Assembly (NCBI GenBank): GCA_016710335.1
Contig: JADJXQ010000001.1
Coordinates: 62,001 to 126,000 of the forward strand
Source: Rhodospirillales bacterium
GTDB lineage: Bacteria; Pseudomonadota; Alphaproteobacteria; Rhodospirillales; Defluviicoccaceae
Reading direction: 5' to 3'
DNA length: 64,000 nucleotides
Below the pieces are notes generated by a model. That model had not been told where the DNA came from, did not search any database, and was given only the letters and a program-made list of their open reading frames with translations. The position numbers and the translations under genes are program-made. Positions 35,448 to 44,314 of the stretch are shown here, in pieces. Numbering within the stretch: the stretch's first letter is position 1; every line of letters starts with the position of its first letter.

Positions 35448-35963
35448 GTGATCAGCGAGGCCTCCCCATCGGAACGGCACACGATCTCCGTTCTCGTCGA
35501 CAACGAACCGGGCGTGCTCGCCCGCGTGGTCGGCCTGTTCTCGGGGCGCGGCTATAACATCGAGAGCCTCACGGTCGCCGAGACCGACCCCGAGGGCAAT
35601 CTATCCCGCATCACCATCGTCACGTCGGGGACGCGAATGATCATCGAGCAGATCAAGAACCAGCTCGGCCGGCTGGTGCCGGTGCACAAGGTCAGCGACC
35701 TGACCGTCGAGGGTCCATGCGTGGAGCGGGAACTGGCGCTGATCAAGGTCAACGGCACCGGGGACAAGCGGGTGGAAGCGCTCCGGATCGCCGATATCTT
35801 CCGGGCTCGCGTCGTCGACAGCACCAACGAGTCGTTCGTGTTCGAGATCGTCGGCCGCACCTCGAAGATGCAGGCGTTCGTCAAGCTGATGGCGCCGCTT
35901 GGCCTGGTCGATGTCGCGCGCACCGGCGTCGCCGCCATCGCCCGCGGCCCGTCGGCGATCTAG
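35448..35963 (+). CDS. ilvN: Acetolactate synthase small (regulatory) subunit
   Basis: A 171-residue protein with an N-terminal ACT domain (TISVLVDNEPGVLARVVGLF, GRGYNIESLTVAETD) and the conserved C-terminal domain (FRARVVDSTNESFVFEIVG, FVKLMAPLGLVDVARTG). It activates IlvB and confers valine feedback inhibition. The start is GTG 35448, with TAGGAG eight bases upstream. ilvC, which commonly follows in related genomes, is absent; leuA follows after 445 bases. Confidence 0.96.
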   Translation: MISEASPSERHTISVLVDNEPGVLARVVGLFSGRGYNIESLTVAETDPEGNLSRITIVTSGTRMIIEQIKNQLGRLVPVHKVSDLTVEGPCVERELALIKVNGTGDKRVEALRIADIFRARVVDSTNESFVFEIVGRTSKMQAFVKLMAPLGLVDVARTGVAAIARGPSAI

Positions 35964-36073
35964 GGGCGCATCCGGGCGTGCTATCCTTCGCGATTGTGAC
36001 GTCCAGCCGCGAGCAGCTTCATGATCAGCTCCAGGATGATCGGGGCGACCGAGCGCTTCATATCACATCGTTG

Positions 36074-36102
36074 TTGACAAGGGGTCGCGGCGTCTGTCTT
36101 TA
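36074..36102 (+). promoter_or_regulatory. Possible promoter of the leuA leader
   Basis: TTGACA at 36074-36079, a 17-base spacer and TCTTTA at 36097-36102. The -35 is perfect and the -10 weak. It would start a leader of about 300 bases before leuA. Confidence 0.35.
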
Positions 36103-36196
36103 GTGGAGACGGGCGCATCGCGCGATATCATGCGTAAGCGCTCGTCAGGGAAGCGGAAGCGAGACGGTCCGGGGCGATACTGAACGCAATCGCAGC

Positions 36197-36310
36197 ATGA
36201 GCATGGAATTGCATAAGATCGCCAACAACGGGCGCGTCCGCCAAGGCGCAGCGGCCGTGTCGCCGCTTTGGACGTTCGTCGTCGGTAGCCTGCGACTTAG
36301 GTGCCCCTGA
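36197..36310 (+). CDS. Candidate leuA leader peptide (37 codons)
   Basis: A small frame ATG 36197 to TGA 36308-36310 within the 445-base ilvN-leuA interval, which has no other gene. Its end reads TFVVGSLRLRCP, giving two adjacent Val codons and two Leu codons close to the stop. The stop overlaps the left arm of a possible 7-bp stem (CCCCTGA 36304-36310 with TCAGGGG 36348-36354). The layout recalls ribosome-mediated attenuation, but the Leu run is short, no T-run follows, and the ribosome site is weak. This is a tentative call. Confidence 0.25.
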   Translation: MSMELHKIANNGRVRQGAAAVSPLWTFVVGSLRLRCP

Positions 36311-36408
36311 GCGCGTCTCGGTGTCCGCATGAGCGGGGGCCGGCGGTTCAGGGGAGCAAATGCGTAACGTGAACGTTTGCAACACCACCCCGACGAAGGA
36401 TTCCCGGC

Positions 36409-37959
36409 ATGAGTACCAACCCTGATCCGAACCGGATCGTTATCTTCGACACCACCATGCGCGACGGCGAGCAGTCGCCCGGCGCCTCGATGACGCTCGA
36501 CGAGAAGCTCAGGATCGCCGCCCTGCTCGAGGAGATGGGGGTCGACGTGATCGAGGCCGGCTTCCCGATCGCGTCCCGCGGCGACTTCGAGGCCGTGCAC
36601 GAGATCGCCAAGGTCGTGAAGAACTCGGTCGTCTGCGGGTTGAGCCGCGCCGCCCGCGGCGACATCGAACTCGCTGCCCAGGCGATCAAGCCGGCGCCGC
36701 GCGGGCGCATCCATACGTTCATCTCCACCAGCCCGCTGCACATGAAGTACAAGCTGCAGATGGAGCCGGACCAGGTCTACGACGCGGTGATCGACAGCGT
36801 CCGCACCGCGCGCCGCTTTACCGATGACGTGGAGTGGTCGTGCGAGGACGGCTCGCGGAGCGACCACGATTTCCTCTGCCGCTGCGTCGAAGCGGCGATC
36901 AAGGCGGGCGCCACCACCATCAACATCCCCGACACCGTCGGCTACGCCCTGCCGGAAGAGTTCGCGGCGCTCATCCGGATGCTGTGGAACCAGGTGCCGA
37001 ACATCGACCGGGCGGTCTTCTCGGTCCACTGCCACAACGACCTCGGCCTCGCCGTCGCCAACTCGCTGGCCGCCGTGCGGGCCGGCGCGCGCCAGGTCGA
37101 GTGCACCATCAACGGCCTCGGCGAGCGCGCCGGCAACGCCGCGCTGGAAGAGATCGTCATGGCGCTGCGCACCCGCCAAGACCTGATGCCGTACACCACC
37201 GGGATTGCCAGCGAGCATATCATGCGGGCATCGCGACTGGTCTCGGCGGTGACCGGTTTCGTCGTCCAGCCCAACAAGGCCATCGTCGGCGCCAACGCAT
37301 TCGCCCACGAAGCCGGCATCCACCAGGACGGCATGCTGAAGCACGCCGGCACCTACGAGATCATGACCCCGGAGTCGGTCGGACTGCACAAGTCGAAGCT
37401 GGTGCTGGGCAAGCATTCCGGCCGCCACGCCTTCCGCGAGAAGATCAGGGAGTTGGGCTACGATCTCGGCGACAATGCGCTGGCGGATGCCTTTCAGCGC
37501 TTCAAGGACGTCGCCGACGTCAAGAAGGAAGTCTTCGACGACGACATCATCGCCCTGGTCGACGACGAGGTTCTCCGCGTCAATGACCGCATCACCCTGA
37601 AATCCCTGACCATCCAGTGTGGCACCTGCCAGCCGCACGCGGCGCTCGAGCTCAAGGTGGACGGCGAAGTGCGCGGCTGCGAGGACACCGGCGACGGCCC
37701 TGTCGACGCCGCCTTCACCTGCATCAAGCGGTTGTTTCCGACCGACGCGCGCCTGCAGTTCTACCAAGTGCACGCCGTGACCGGCGGCACCGACGCCCAG
37801 GCCGAAGTCACAGTGCGGCTCGAAGAGCACGGCCGCACCGTCAACGGCCGCGGCGCCGACACCGACACGATCGTCGCCTCCGTCAAGGCGTACGTGAATG
37901 CTCTCAACAAGCTGTTGGTGAAGCGGGAGAAGACGGCGCCGTCGGCGCTGTCGGCCTGA
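36409..37959 (+). CDS. leuA: 2-isopropylmalate synthase
   Basis: A 516-residue long-form LeuA. The TIM-barrel domain opens with RIVIFDTTMRDGEQSPGASM and contains CHNDLGLAVANSLAAVRAGA and GERAGNAALEEIVM; metal ligands are in HCHND. The C-terminal allosteric region (IQCGTCQPHAALELKVDGE) gives leucine feedback inhibition in the family. It condenses acetyl-CoA with 2-oxoisovalerate, the first leucine-specific step. AAGGA stands eight bases before ATG 36409. A terminator hairpin follows. Confidence 0.97.
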   Translation: MSTNPDPNRIVIFDTTMRDGEQSPGASMTLDEKLRIAALLEEMGVDVIEAGFPIASRGDFEAVHEIAKVVKNSVVCGLSRAARGDIELAAQAIKPAPRGRIHTFISTSPLHMKYKLQMEPDQVYDAVIDSVRTARRFTDDVEWSCEDGSRSDHDFLCRCVEAAIKAGATTINIPDTVGYALPEEFAALIRMLWNQVPNIDRAVFSVHCHNDLGLAVANSLAAVRAGARQVECTINGLGERAGNAALEEIVMALRTRQDLMPYTTGIASEHIMRASRLVSAVTGFVVQPNKAIVGANAFAHEAGIHQDGMLKHAGTYEIMTPESVGLHKSKLVLGKHSGRHAFREKIRELGYDLGDNALADAFQRFKDVADVKKEVFDDDIIALVDDEVLRVNDRITLKSLTIQCGTCQPHAALELKVDGEVRGCEDTGDGPVDAAFTCIKRLFPTDARLQFYQVHAVTGGTDAQAEVTVRLEEHGRTVNGRGADTDTIVASVKAYVNALNKLLVKREKTAPSALSA

Positions 37960-38018
37960 ACCGCCTGCGACAAACCGCACGCCGGGAGTTCCTTGGCCCC
38001 GCGTTTTGCGCTAGAAGA

Positions 38019-38060
38019 AGCGGCCGTCCGGGGATTGACTCCGCGCGGCCGCTGTCTTTT
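38019..38060 (+). terminator. Rho-independent terminator after leuA
   Basis: AGCGGCCG (38019-38026) pairs perfectly with CGGCCGCT (38046-38053) and is followed by GTCTTTT. The 19-base loop can fold further. It lies 60 bases past the leuA stop and 76 before mreB. Confidence 0.6.
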
Positions 38061-38063
38061 ATC
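38035..38063 (+). promoter_or_regulatory. Possible sigma-70-type promoter of the mre operon
   Basis: TTGACT at 38035-38040, a 17-base spacer and TTTATC at 38058-38063, about 73 bases before mreB. It overlaps the leuA terminator. Confidence 0.3.
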
Positions 38064-38135
38064 GGTCGTCACCTGGTCTGTCGTCAGCCGGCCAGTCGTC
38101 ACTCAATGATCATTCCCTGAAAGCGAGCGCGGACG

Positions 38136-39177
38136 ATGTTTTCACGTCTCTTCGGGTTCCTGTCCGCCGACATGGCGATCGACCTCGGAACCGCGAACAC
38201 ACTGGTGTACGTCAAGGGCAGAGGCATCGTCCTCAACGAACCTTCCGTGGTCGCGATCGCCGAGTACCGCGGGCGCAAGCAGGTGCTCGCCGTCGGCGAG
38301 GAAGCCAAGCTGATGCTGGGCCGCACCCCCGGCAACATCCAGGCGATCCGGCCGCTGCGCGACGGCGTGATCGCCGACTTCGAGGTCGCCGAGGAGATGA
38401 TCAAGCATTTCATCCGCAAGGTGCACAACCGGCGGAGCTTCGCCAGCCCGCTGGTCATCGTCTGCGTGCCGTCGGGCTCGACCGCGGTCGAGCGCCGCGC
38501 AATCCAAGAATCGGCGGAGAGCGCCGGCGCCCGGCGTGTGTGGCTGATCGAGGAGCCGATGGCGGCGGCGATCGGCGCCGGCCTGCCGGTGACCGAGCCC
38601 ACCGGCTCGATGGTGGTCGACATCGGTGGCGGCACCACCGAGGTCGCGGTGCTGTCGCTCGGCGGCATCGTCTATGCGCGCAGCGTCCGCACCGGCGGCG
38701 ACAAGATGGACGAATCGATCATCGCCTACATCCGCCGCAACCATAACCTGCTGATCGGCGAATCCAGCGCCGAGCGCATCAAGAAGGAGATCGGCTCCGC
38801 CTGCCCGCCGGAGGACGGCGAGGGCCGGCACCATGGAGATCAAGGGCCGCGACCTGATGAACGGCGTCCCAAAGGAACTTGTGATCAGCGAACGCCAGAT
38901 CGCCGAAAGCCTGGCCGAGCCGGTTGGCGCCATCATCGATGCGGTCAAGGTCGCGCTCGAGCACACCGCCCCCGAACTCGCCGCCGACATCGTCGACAAG
39001 GGCATCGTGCTGACCGGCGGCGGCGCGCTGCTGGCCAACTTGGATTACGTTCTTCGCCACGCCACCGGCCTGCCGGTGTCGATCGCCGACGAGCCGCTGT
39101 CGTGCGTCGTTCTCGGCACCGGCCGCGCCCTTGAAGACATGAAGCGCATGAAGAACATTCTCATCTCCATGTACTGA
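38136..39177 (+). CDS. mreB: Rod-shape protein MreB, with an apparent one-base frameshift
   Basis: Actin-like cell-shape ATPase that organises elongasome peptidoglycan synthesis. The first frame (38136-38828) encodes MreB from MFSRLFGFLSADMAIDLGTA through VVDIGGGTTEVAVLSLGG to the conserved ACPPEDGEGR; the remainder, MEIKGRDLMNGVPKELV through VDKGIVLTGGGALL to ISMY, is in another frame from 38833 to 39177. Relatives read EDGEGRTMEIKGR without a break, so one extra G at 38827-38828 (GGCCGG for GGCCG) explains everything. Without it the protein would be 347 residues, the usual length. It is either a sequencing error or a real lesion; every other operon gene is intact. Confidence 0.93.
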
Positions 39178-39265
39178 GGCGCCGACCGGACGCGCATGAT
39201 GTTTGTGTTGAAGGGGCGGCTGTCCTAAAGTTGAGGGAGCGCGCGACTTCGCAGCGCTGCCGTGT

Positions 39266-40267
39266 ATGATCGCGCCAGGATCCCCTTCAGCCAACGGCCG
39301 CCGATTGAACGAACGAACCCGCTCTGAGCACCGCACCGTCGGCGCCGTCCGAACCGTGGTGCAGCGCTTCGCCTACTTTGCCCTCGTCCTCGTGGCGATC
39401 GGCCTGATGATGCTGGGCAAGGTCGATACGGTGATGATGGAGCGCCTGCGCCTGGCGATGGTCGACACCGTGGCTCCGATTCTCGAACGGCTGTCGGCGC
39501 CGGCGGACGCCATAGCCGAGGGCGTCGAAGGGATCCGCCGCTTGGTCGCCGTGCACCAGGAAAACGCCCGTCTGCGGCTCGAACGTGATCGGCTGGTCAA
39601 ATGGCAGGCCGTAGCGCTCCGCCTCGAAACGGAGAACGCCGCGTTGCGACGACTGCTGTACTTCGTGCCGGATCCCCGGGCCCGCTATGTGACGGGACGG
39701 GTGATCGCCGATACCGGCGGCACCTTTGCCCACAGCCTGCTGCTCAACGCCGGCACCGCCGATGGCGTCGCCAAGGGCAACGTCGTCCTCACCGGCGACG
39801 GGCTGGTCGGGCGGGTGGTCGGTGTGGCGCAGCGAACATCCCGGGTGCTTCTGATCACCGACCTCAACTCCCGCATTCCGGTGGAAGTGTCACCGGCGCA
39901 GACCAAGGCGCTGCTCGCCGGCAGCAATACGGACCAGCCACTGCTGATCCATGTCGAACCGGAAGCCAGCATCGCGGTCGGCGACCGCGTCTCGACCTCC
40001 GGTGATGCAGGGGCGTTCCCACCGGGCCTCCCGATCGGTCTGGTTTCGGCAGTCGAAGAGGGCGTCATCCGGGTCAAGCCGTTCATCCGCCGTAGCCACG
40101 TTCAGTACGTGCGCGTCGTCGACTACGGACTGCAAGGCATCCTGGGGTCGAGCCCCGCCATCCGGCAGAAGACGTCGCCCGGCGACGATGCGCCCGCCGT
40201 CATGCCCGACGCCGGCGAACCGGCGGAGGCCGCGGCGCCGCCGGGGATGCCGGGGCCGCAGCAATGA
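39266..40267 (+). CDS. mreC: Rod-shape protein MreC
   Basis: A 333-residue protein with a short cytosolic start, one membrane helix (RFAYFALVLVAIGLMMLG), a coiled-coil (VHQENARLRLERDRLVKWQ) and the periplasmic beta domain (RVIADTGGTFAHSLLLNAG, VEVSPAQTKALLAGSN, GLPIGLVSAVEEG). It links MreB to periplasmic PBP2. The C-terminal tail is Pro/Ala-rich. It follows mreB by 88 bases. The ATG 39266 has no clear ribosome site; the in-frame TTG near 39305 would still keep the transmembrane helix. Confidence 0.93.
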   Translation: MIAPGSPSANGRRLNERTRSEHRTVGAVRTVVQRFAYFALVLVAIGLMMLGKVDTVMMERLRLAMVDTVAPILERLSAPADAIAEGVEGIRRLVAVHQENARLRLERDRLVKWQAVALRLETENAALRRLLYFVPDPRARYVTGRVIADTGGTFAHSLLLNAGTADGVAKGNVVLTGDGLVGRVVGVAQRTSRVLLITDLNSRIPVEVSPAQTKALLAGSNTDQPLLIHVEPEASIAVGDRVSTSGDAGAFPPGLPIGLVSAVEEGVIRVKPFIRRSHVQYVRVVDYGLQGILGSSPAIRQKTSPGDDAPAVMPDAGEPAEAAAPPGMPGPQQ

Positions 40268-40277
40268 GCTTACCCTC

Positions 40278-40799
40278 GTGACCGTTAATCCCTCGCTGTG
40301 GACCAGGATGGAGATCGCGTCACGGCGCATGACGCCGGTCATGCTGACAGTGTTGGCGTCGCTGCTGACGGTGATACCCGCACGAATCCCCGCCTTGCAG
40401 CCGGTGGTGCCTTTGTGGCCCATGATGATGGTGTTCCACTGGTCGCTCTATCGCCCGGATCTGATGCCGGTGACCGCGGTGCTGCTGATCGGTCTCCTCC
40501 ATGATGCGCTGATCGGCGCCCCCATCGGCCTCAACGCCCTGGTCTTCGTCATGATCCACGGCGCCGTCAACTCCCAGCGCCGCTTCTTCACCCGCAAGCC
40601 GTTCGGCATCATCTGGCTGGGATTTGCCGTAGTGTCCGCTGCCGGCCTCGCCGCCGCATGGTTGCTGGGCTCGCTCTGGAACCGGCACGTGCTGTCGCCG
40701 GATGCGCTGATATTCCAGTATTTGCTGACGCTTGGGTGCTTCGCGCTGGTGTTCCGGCTCATGCTCGGCTGGCAGCGCGTGGTTTTGGGGCAGACGTGA
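40278..40799 (+). CDS. mreD: Rod-shape protein MreD
   Basis: A 173-residue inner-membrane protein with about five hydrophobic segments, including MLTVLASLLTVIPARIP and AVLLIGLLHDALIGAPIGLNAL (the conserved GLxxDxxxxxPxGxxAL motif). GTG 40278 is preferred over ATG 40308 because its product starts NPSLWTRMEIASRRMTP, like other alphaproteobacterial MreD proteins. The start is ten bases past mreC. It works with MreC in the elongasome. Confidence 0.88.
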   Translation: MTVNPSLWTRMEIASRRMTPVMLTVLASLLTVIPARIPALQPVVPLWPMMMVFHWSLYRPDLMPVTAVLLIGLLHDALIGAPIGLNALVFVMIHGAVNSQRRFFTRKPFGIIWLGFAVVSAAGLAAAWLLGSLWNRHVLSPDALIFQYLLTLGCFALVFRLMLGWQRVVLGQT

Positions 40800-40829
40800 T
40801 GCGCCGCCGCGTCTCCTTCGGGACCTGAC

Positions 40830-42752
40830 ATGTACCGGGATCAGGACCGCCACAAACAGTTCACCCGCCGCGCGCTGGTGTTGGCGGGCGCCAAGCTCGC
40901 GGCGTTCGGCATGCTCGGCGGGCGCCTGTATTATCTGCAGGTGGTCGAGTCCTCCCGCTATGCGACCCTGGCGGAGGACAACCGCATCAATCTGCGGCTG
41001 CTGCCGCCGCCGCGCGGGCGGATTCTGGACCGTCACGGCCGGCCGCTCGCCCTCAATCGCCCGACCTACCGCATGGTCGTCGTCCCCGAGCAGGCCGGCG
41101 ACGTAGAGCAGATCCTCGATACCATCGCCGCGATGGTCGGCATCGATGAAGACGAGCGGCGGCGCATCCTTCGCGACGTGGCGCGCAAGCGGGCGTTCGT
41201 TCCGGTCACGGTGCGTGACGATTTGGCTTGGGAAGACGTGGCGCGCATCGAGGTGAACGCACCGGACCTTCCGGGGATCGGCATCGAACAGGGCCAGAGT
41301 CGCCTCTATCCACACGGCGCCGAGTTGGCGCATGTGCTCGGCTACGTCGCGGCGGTGTCGGAACAGGAGGCAAAGGACGATCCGCTGCTGCAACTCCCCG
41401 ACTTTCGCATCGGCAAGTCAGGGATCGAGCACACCTACGACCTCCCTCTCCGCGGCACTGGCGGCCGCTCCGAAGTCGAGGTCAATGCCTACGGGCGCAT
41501 CATTCGCGAACTCGACCGCTACGACGGCGAGCCCGGCACCGACCTGCGCATTGCCATCGACCTTGAGCTGCAGCAACTGGCGCAGCGCCGCCTCGAGCAG
41601 GAAAGCGGCGCGGTGGTGGTCATCGACGTGCAAACCGGCGCCGTTCTCGCCCTCGCCTCCAATCCCAGCTACGACCCGAGCGCCTTCAATCGCGGCCTCC
41701 GCTCCGAAGAATGGCGGGCGCTGCTGGCCGATCCGCGCTCGCCGCTGACCAACAAGGCGATTGCCGGCCAGTACGCCCCCGGCTCGACCTTCAAGATGGT
41801 GACGGCGTTGGCGGGGCTGGAGCGCGGCGTCGTATCGCCGGACACGCGGGTGTTCTGCGGCGGGGTGACGCGCCTCGGCAGCCACAAGTTCCACTGCTGG
41901 AAGCGGTGGGGACATGGCACCTTGGACATGCGCGACGCCATTGAACAGTCCTGCGACCTCTATTTCTACGAAGTCGCCAAGCGCGCCGGCGTCGACCGCC
42001 TCGCCGCCATGGGACACCGCCTCGGGCTCGGGCACACGCTGGGGATCGATCTGCCCGGCGAGCGGACCGGCCTGTTGCCGACGCGGGACTGGAAGGTCGC
42101 CACCCTTGGTCAGCCCTGGCACCAGGGAGAGACCTTGATCGCCGGCATTGGCCAGGGATTCGTGCTATCGACGCCGTTACAGCTTGCGGTGATGACGGCG
42201 CGCATCGCCAACGGGCGCGAGCAGGTCATGCCGCATGTGGTGCGGCCCGGCGCGGCGGGCGCTGCAGCCCAGCCGCCGAACGCAGGCGCGCCGGAGCCGC
42301 TCGGCATCAGCCCGGCGCACCTGCAGGTCGTCCGGGACGGCATGATCGGCGTCGTCAACGGCAGCCGCGGCACTGCCCGCCGGGCGGCGATCACCGAGAA
42401 CGGCATGGAGATGGCGGGCAAGACCGGCACCTCGCAGGTGCGCCGCATCACCGCCGCGGAGCGGGCGGCCGGCATCTCCAAGAACGAGGACCTGCCGTGG
42501 GAGCGCCGCGACCACGCGCTGTTCGTCGGCTATGCCCCGATCCAGGCGCCGCGCTACGCCGTGGCGGTGATCATCGAGCACGGCGGCGGCGGATCAAAGG
42601 CGGCGGCGCCGGTCGCCAAGGACATTCTCCTCGCCGCGCAGCACATGGACGTGCTCCGCATCGCCCGGCACAAGCCTGGGCCCGGTGCAGGAGCGGACGC
42701 AGACGCCGGGGCTGCCCATGCGGCGCCCGGCGCCTCCGGCGGCCCGACGTGA
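40830..42752 (+). CDS. mrdA: Penicillin-binding protein 2 (elongasome transpeptidase)
   Basis: A 640-residue class B PBP. N-terminal membrane anchor (RALVLAGAKLAAFGMLGG), dimerisation domain with PPPRGRILDRHGRPLA, and the transpeptidase domain with catalytic serine in PGSTFKMVTAL, SCD (SxN-type) in AIEQSCDLYF, and KTGTSQ. It cross-links peptidoglycan during cell elongation with RodA. The C-terminal tail is Gly/Ala/Pro-rich. It lies between mreD and rodA, and its stop is inside the first unit of a 27-bp tandem repeat. Confidence 0.96.
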   Translation: MYRDQDRHKQFTRRALVLAGAKLAAFGMLGGRLYYLQVVESSRYATLAEDNRINLRLLPPPRGRILDRHGRPLALNRPTYRMVVVPEQAGDVEQILDTIAAMVGIDEDERRRILRDVARKRAFVPVTVRDDLAWEDVARIEVNAPDLPGIGIEQGQSRLYPHGAELAHVLGYVAAVSEQEAKDDPLLQLPDFRIGKSGIEHTYDLPLRGTGGRSEVEVNAYGRIIRELDRYDGEPGTDLRIAIDLELQQLAQRRLEQESGAVVVIDVQTGAVLALASNPSYDPSAFNRGLRSEEWRALLADPRSPLTNKAIAGQYAPGSTFKMVTALAGLERGVVSPDTRVFCGGVTRLGSHKFHCWKRWGHGTLDMRDAIEQSCDLYFYEVAKRAGVDRLAAMGHRLGLGHTLGIDLPGERTGLLPTRDWKVATLGQPWHQGETLIAGIGQGFVLSTPLQLAVMTARIANGREQVMPHVVRPGAAGAAAQPPNAGAPEPLGISPAHLQVVRDGMIGVVNGSRGTARRAAITENGMEMAGKTGTSQVRRITAAERAAGISKNEDLPWERRDHALFVGYAPIQAPRYAVAVIIEHGGGGSKAAAPVAKDILLAAQHMDVLRIARHKPGPGAGADADAGAAHAAPGASGGPT

Positions 42753-42829
42753 GGCCACGAACGTGAGGAAGAGTCGTGACGCCAGTGACGTGAGGAAGCG
42801 ATGTGACGCCACGAACGTGAGGAAGCAAT
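42749..42829. repeat. Three 27-bp tandem repeats between mrdA and rodA
   Basis: Units start at 42749, 42776 and 42803; each carries GTGA(C/G)GCCA at its left and GTGAGGAAG at its right. The first supplies the mrdA stop codon and the third supplies the ribosome site (GAGGAAG) and the first two bases of the rodA start codon. Confidence 0.85.
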
Positions 42830-43976
42830 GAGCCTCGACGCCCTGGAACGCCAGCGCCTCACGGTCCCGCAGAAACTGCTGCAGATCCGCTGGTTGTTCG
42901 TGTTCGCCATCGTCCTCGTCGCGGGCGTCGGCGCCGGCATGTTGGTCTCGGCCGCCAACGGGAGCTTCCAGCCGTGGGCGGTCCGCCATATCGTTCGCTT
43001 CGGTGTGTGCGCGGTTTTTATGATGGCGATCGCGGTCACCGACGTGCGTATCTGGCTCCGCTATGCGTACTGGATCTACGCGGGCGTTCTGGCCCTGTTG
43101 GTGGCGGTGGAAATCGCCGGCTCGGTCGGCATGGGGGCGCAGCGCTGGATCGACCTCGGCGTCATCAACCTGCAGCCGTCGGAGTTGATGAAGACCGCCG
43201 TGGTGCTCGCCCTGGCGCGCTACTTCCACGGCGTCGACATGGAGGACATCGGCCGCCCCCTGCTGCTGGTCGTGCCGCTCGCGCTGGTAGCCGCGCCGAC
43301 GGTGCTGGTGCTCAAGCAGCCTGATCTCGGGACCAGCCTGATGTTGCTCGCGGCGGGCGGCGCCGTTTTTTTCGCGGCCGGCGTCCGGCTTTGGAAGTTC
43401 GCGCTGGTGATCGCCGCGGCCGGCGGGGTCATGCCGGTGCTGTGGGGAATGCTGCACGACTATCAGCGCCAGCGGGTGCTGACGTTCCTCGACCCCGAGA
43501 GCGATCCGCTCGGCAGCGGTTACCACATCATCCAATCCAAGATCGCGCTGGGCTCGGGCGGGCTGTTGGGCAAAGGCTACCTGCAGGGCACCCAAAGCCA
43601 CCTGAACTTCCTGCCGGAAAGGCAGACCGACTTTATCTTCACCATGCTGGCGGAGGAATTCGGCCTGGTCGGCGGTGTCGGCCTGATGGTTCTCTATCTT
43701 GTCGTAATGGCGTACGGCTTCGCCATTGCGCTGTCGTCCCGCAACCAGTTCGGCCGATTGCTGGCCGTCGGCCTCACCACCACGTTTTTTCTATACGTAT
43801 TCATCAACATGGCGATGGTGATGGGGCTGATCCCGGTGGTGGGGGTGCCGCTGCCGCTGATTTCCTACGGCGGCACGGCGATGATGGCGCTGATGATCGG
43901 CTTCGGCCTGATGCTGTCGGTTTACGTGCACCGCGACGTGATGATCGGGCGCAAGCACGCCGGCGAGGAGATTTAG
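42828..43976 (+). CDS. rodA: Peptidoglycan glycosyltransferase RodA
   Basis: A 382-residue SEDS-family protein with ten hydrophobic segments. Family motifs: GAQRWIDLGVINLQPSELMK, the KQPDLGTSLMLLAAGG loop with the catalytic-type aspartate, and LPFISYGGT-like VPLPLISYGGTAMMALM near the end. It polymerises glycan strands with PBP2 in lateral wall growth. The ribosome site is the right end of the third 27-bp repeat. It ends the mre operon. Confidence 0.96.
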   Translation: MSLDALERQRLTVPQKLLQIRWLFVFAIVLVAGVGAGMLVSAANGSFQPWAVRHIVRFGVCAVFMMAIAVTDVRIWLRYAYWIYAGVLALLVAVEIAGSVGMGAQRWIDLGVINLQPSELMKTAVVLALARYFHGVDMEDIGRPLLLVVPLALVAAPTVLVLKQPDLGTSLMLLAAGGAVFFAAGVRLWKFALVIAAAGGVMPVLWGMLHDYQRQRVLTFLDPESDPLGSGYHIIQSKIALGSGGLLGKGYLQGTQSHLNFLPERQTDFIFTMLAEEFGLVGGVGLMVLYLVVMAYGFAIALSSRNQFGRLLAVGLTTTFFLYVFINMAMVMGLIPVVGVPLPLISYGGTAMMALMIGFGLMLSVYVHRDVMIGRKHAGEEI

Positions 43977-43995
43977 GGCGCCGCCGGTCGCGCAC

Positions 43996-44024
43996 TCGAC
44001 ATCGGCGCGCCGCTTTGCTAAACA
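43996..44024 (+). promoter_or_regulatory. Possible promoter of tRNA-Lys
   Basis: TCGACA at 43996-44001, a 17-base spacer and TAAACA at 44019-44024, 37 bases before the tRNA. Confidence 0.3.
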
Positions 44025-44060
44025 CGCCACATCCCCTCTCGTCGGGATCCTCACCCGTGC

Positions 44061-44136
<76 letters not shown>

Positions 44137-44314
44137 AATTCCGTACCCGCCTGCTGAGCGGCTTTTCGGCTCTCTCGCTCGCGCGAGCGGCGCGGCCAGA
44201 TAGATCCCGCACCGCCAGAATGAAAAACCTTGGCGCGCAGGTCGAGCGGGTGCAACGTGCCGATGTGGGTGCGCAACGCGAAGATCACGTCGAAAGGACG
44301 GAGGAGGGAGGCGA

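Noticed and set aside
36128..36388. Minus-strand frame in the ilvN-leuA gap as a gene
   Set aside because: No ribosome site, no recognisable motif, and it overlaps the leuA leader; nothing supports expression.
40308..40310. ATG 40308 as the mreD start
   Set aside because: Starting at GTG 40278 restores the conserved SLWxR N-terminus found in related MreD proteins.
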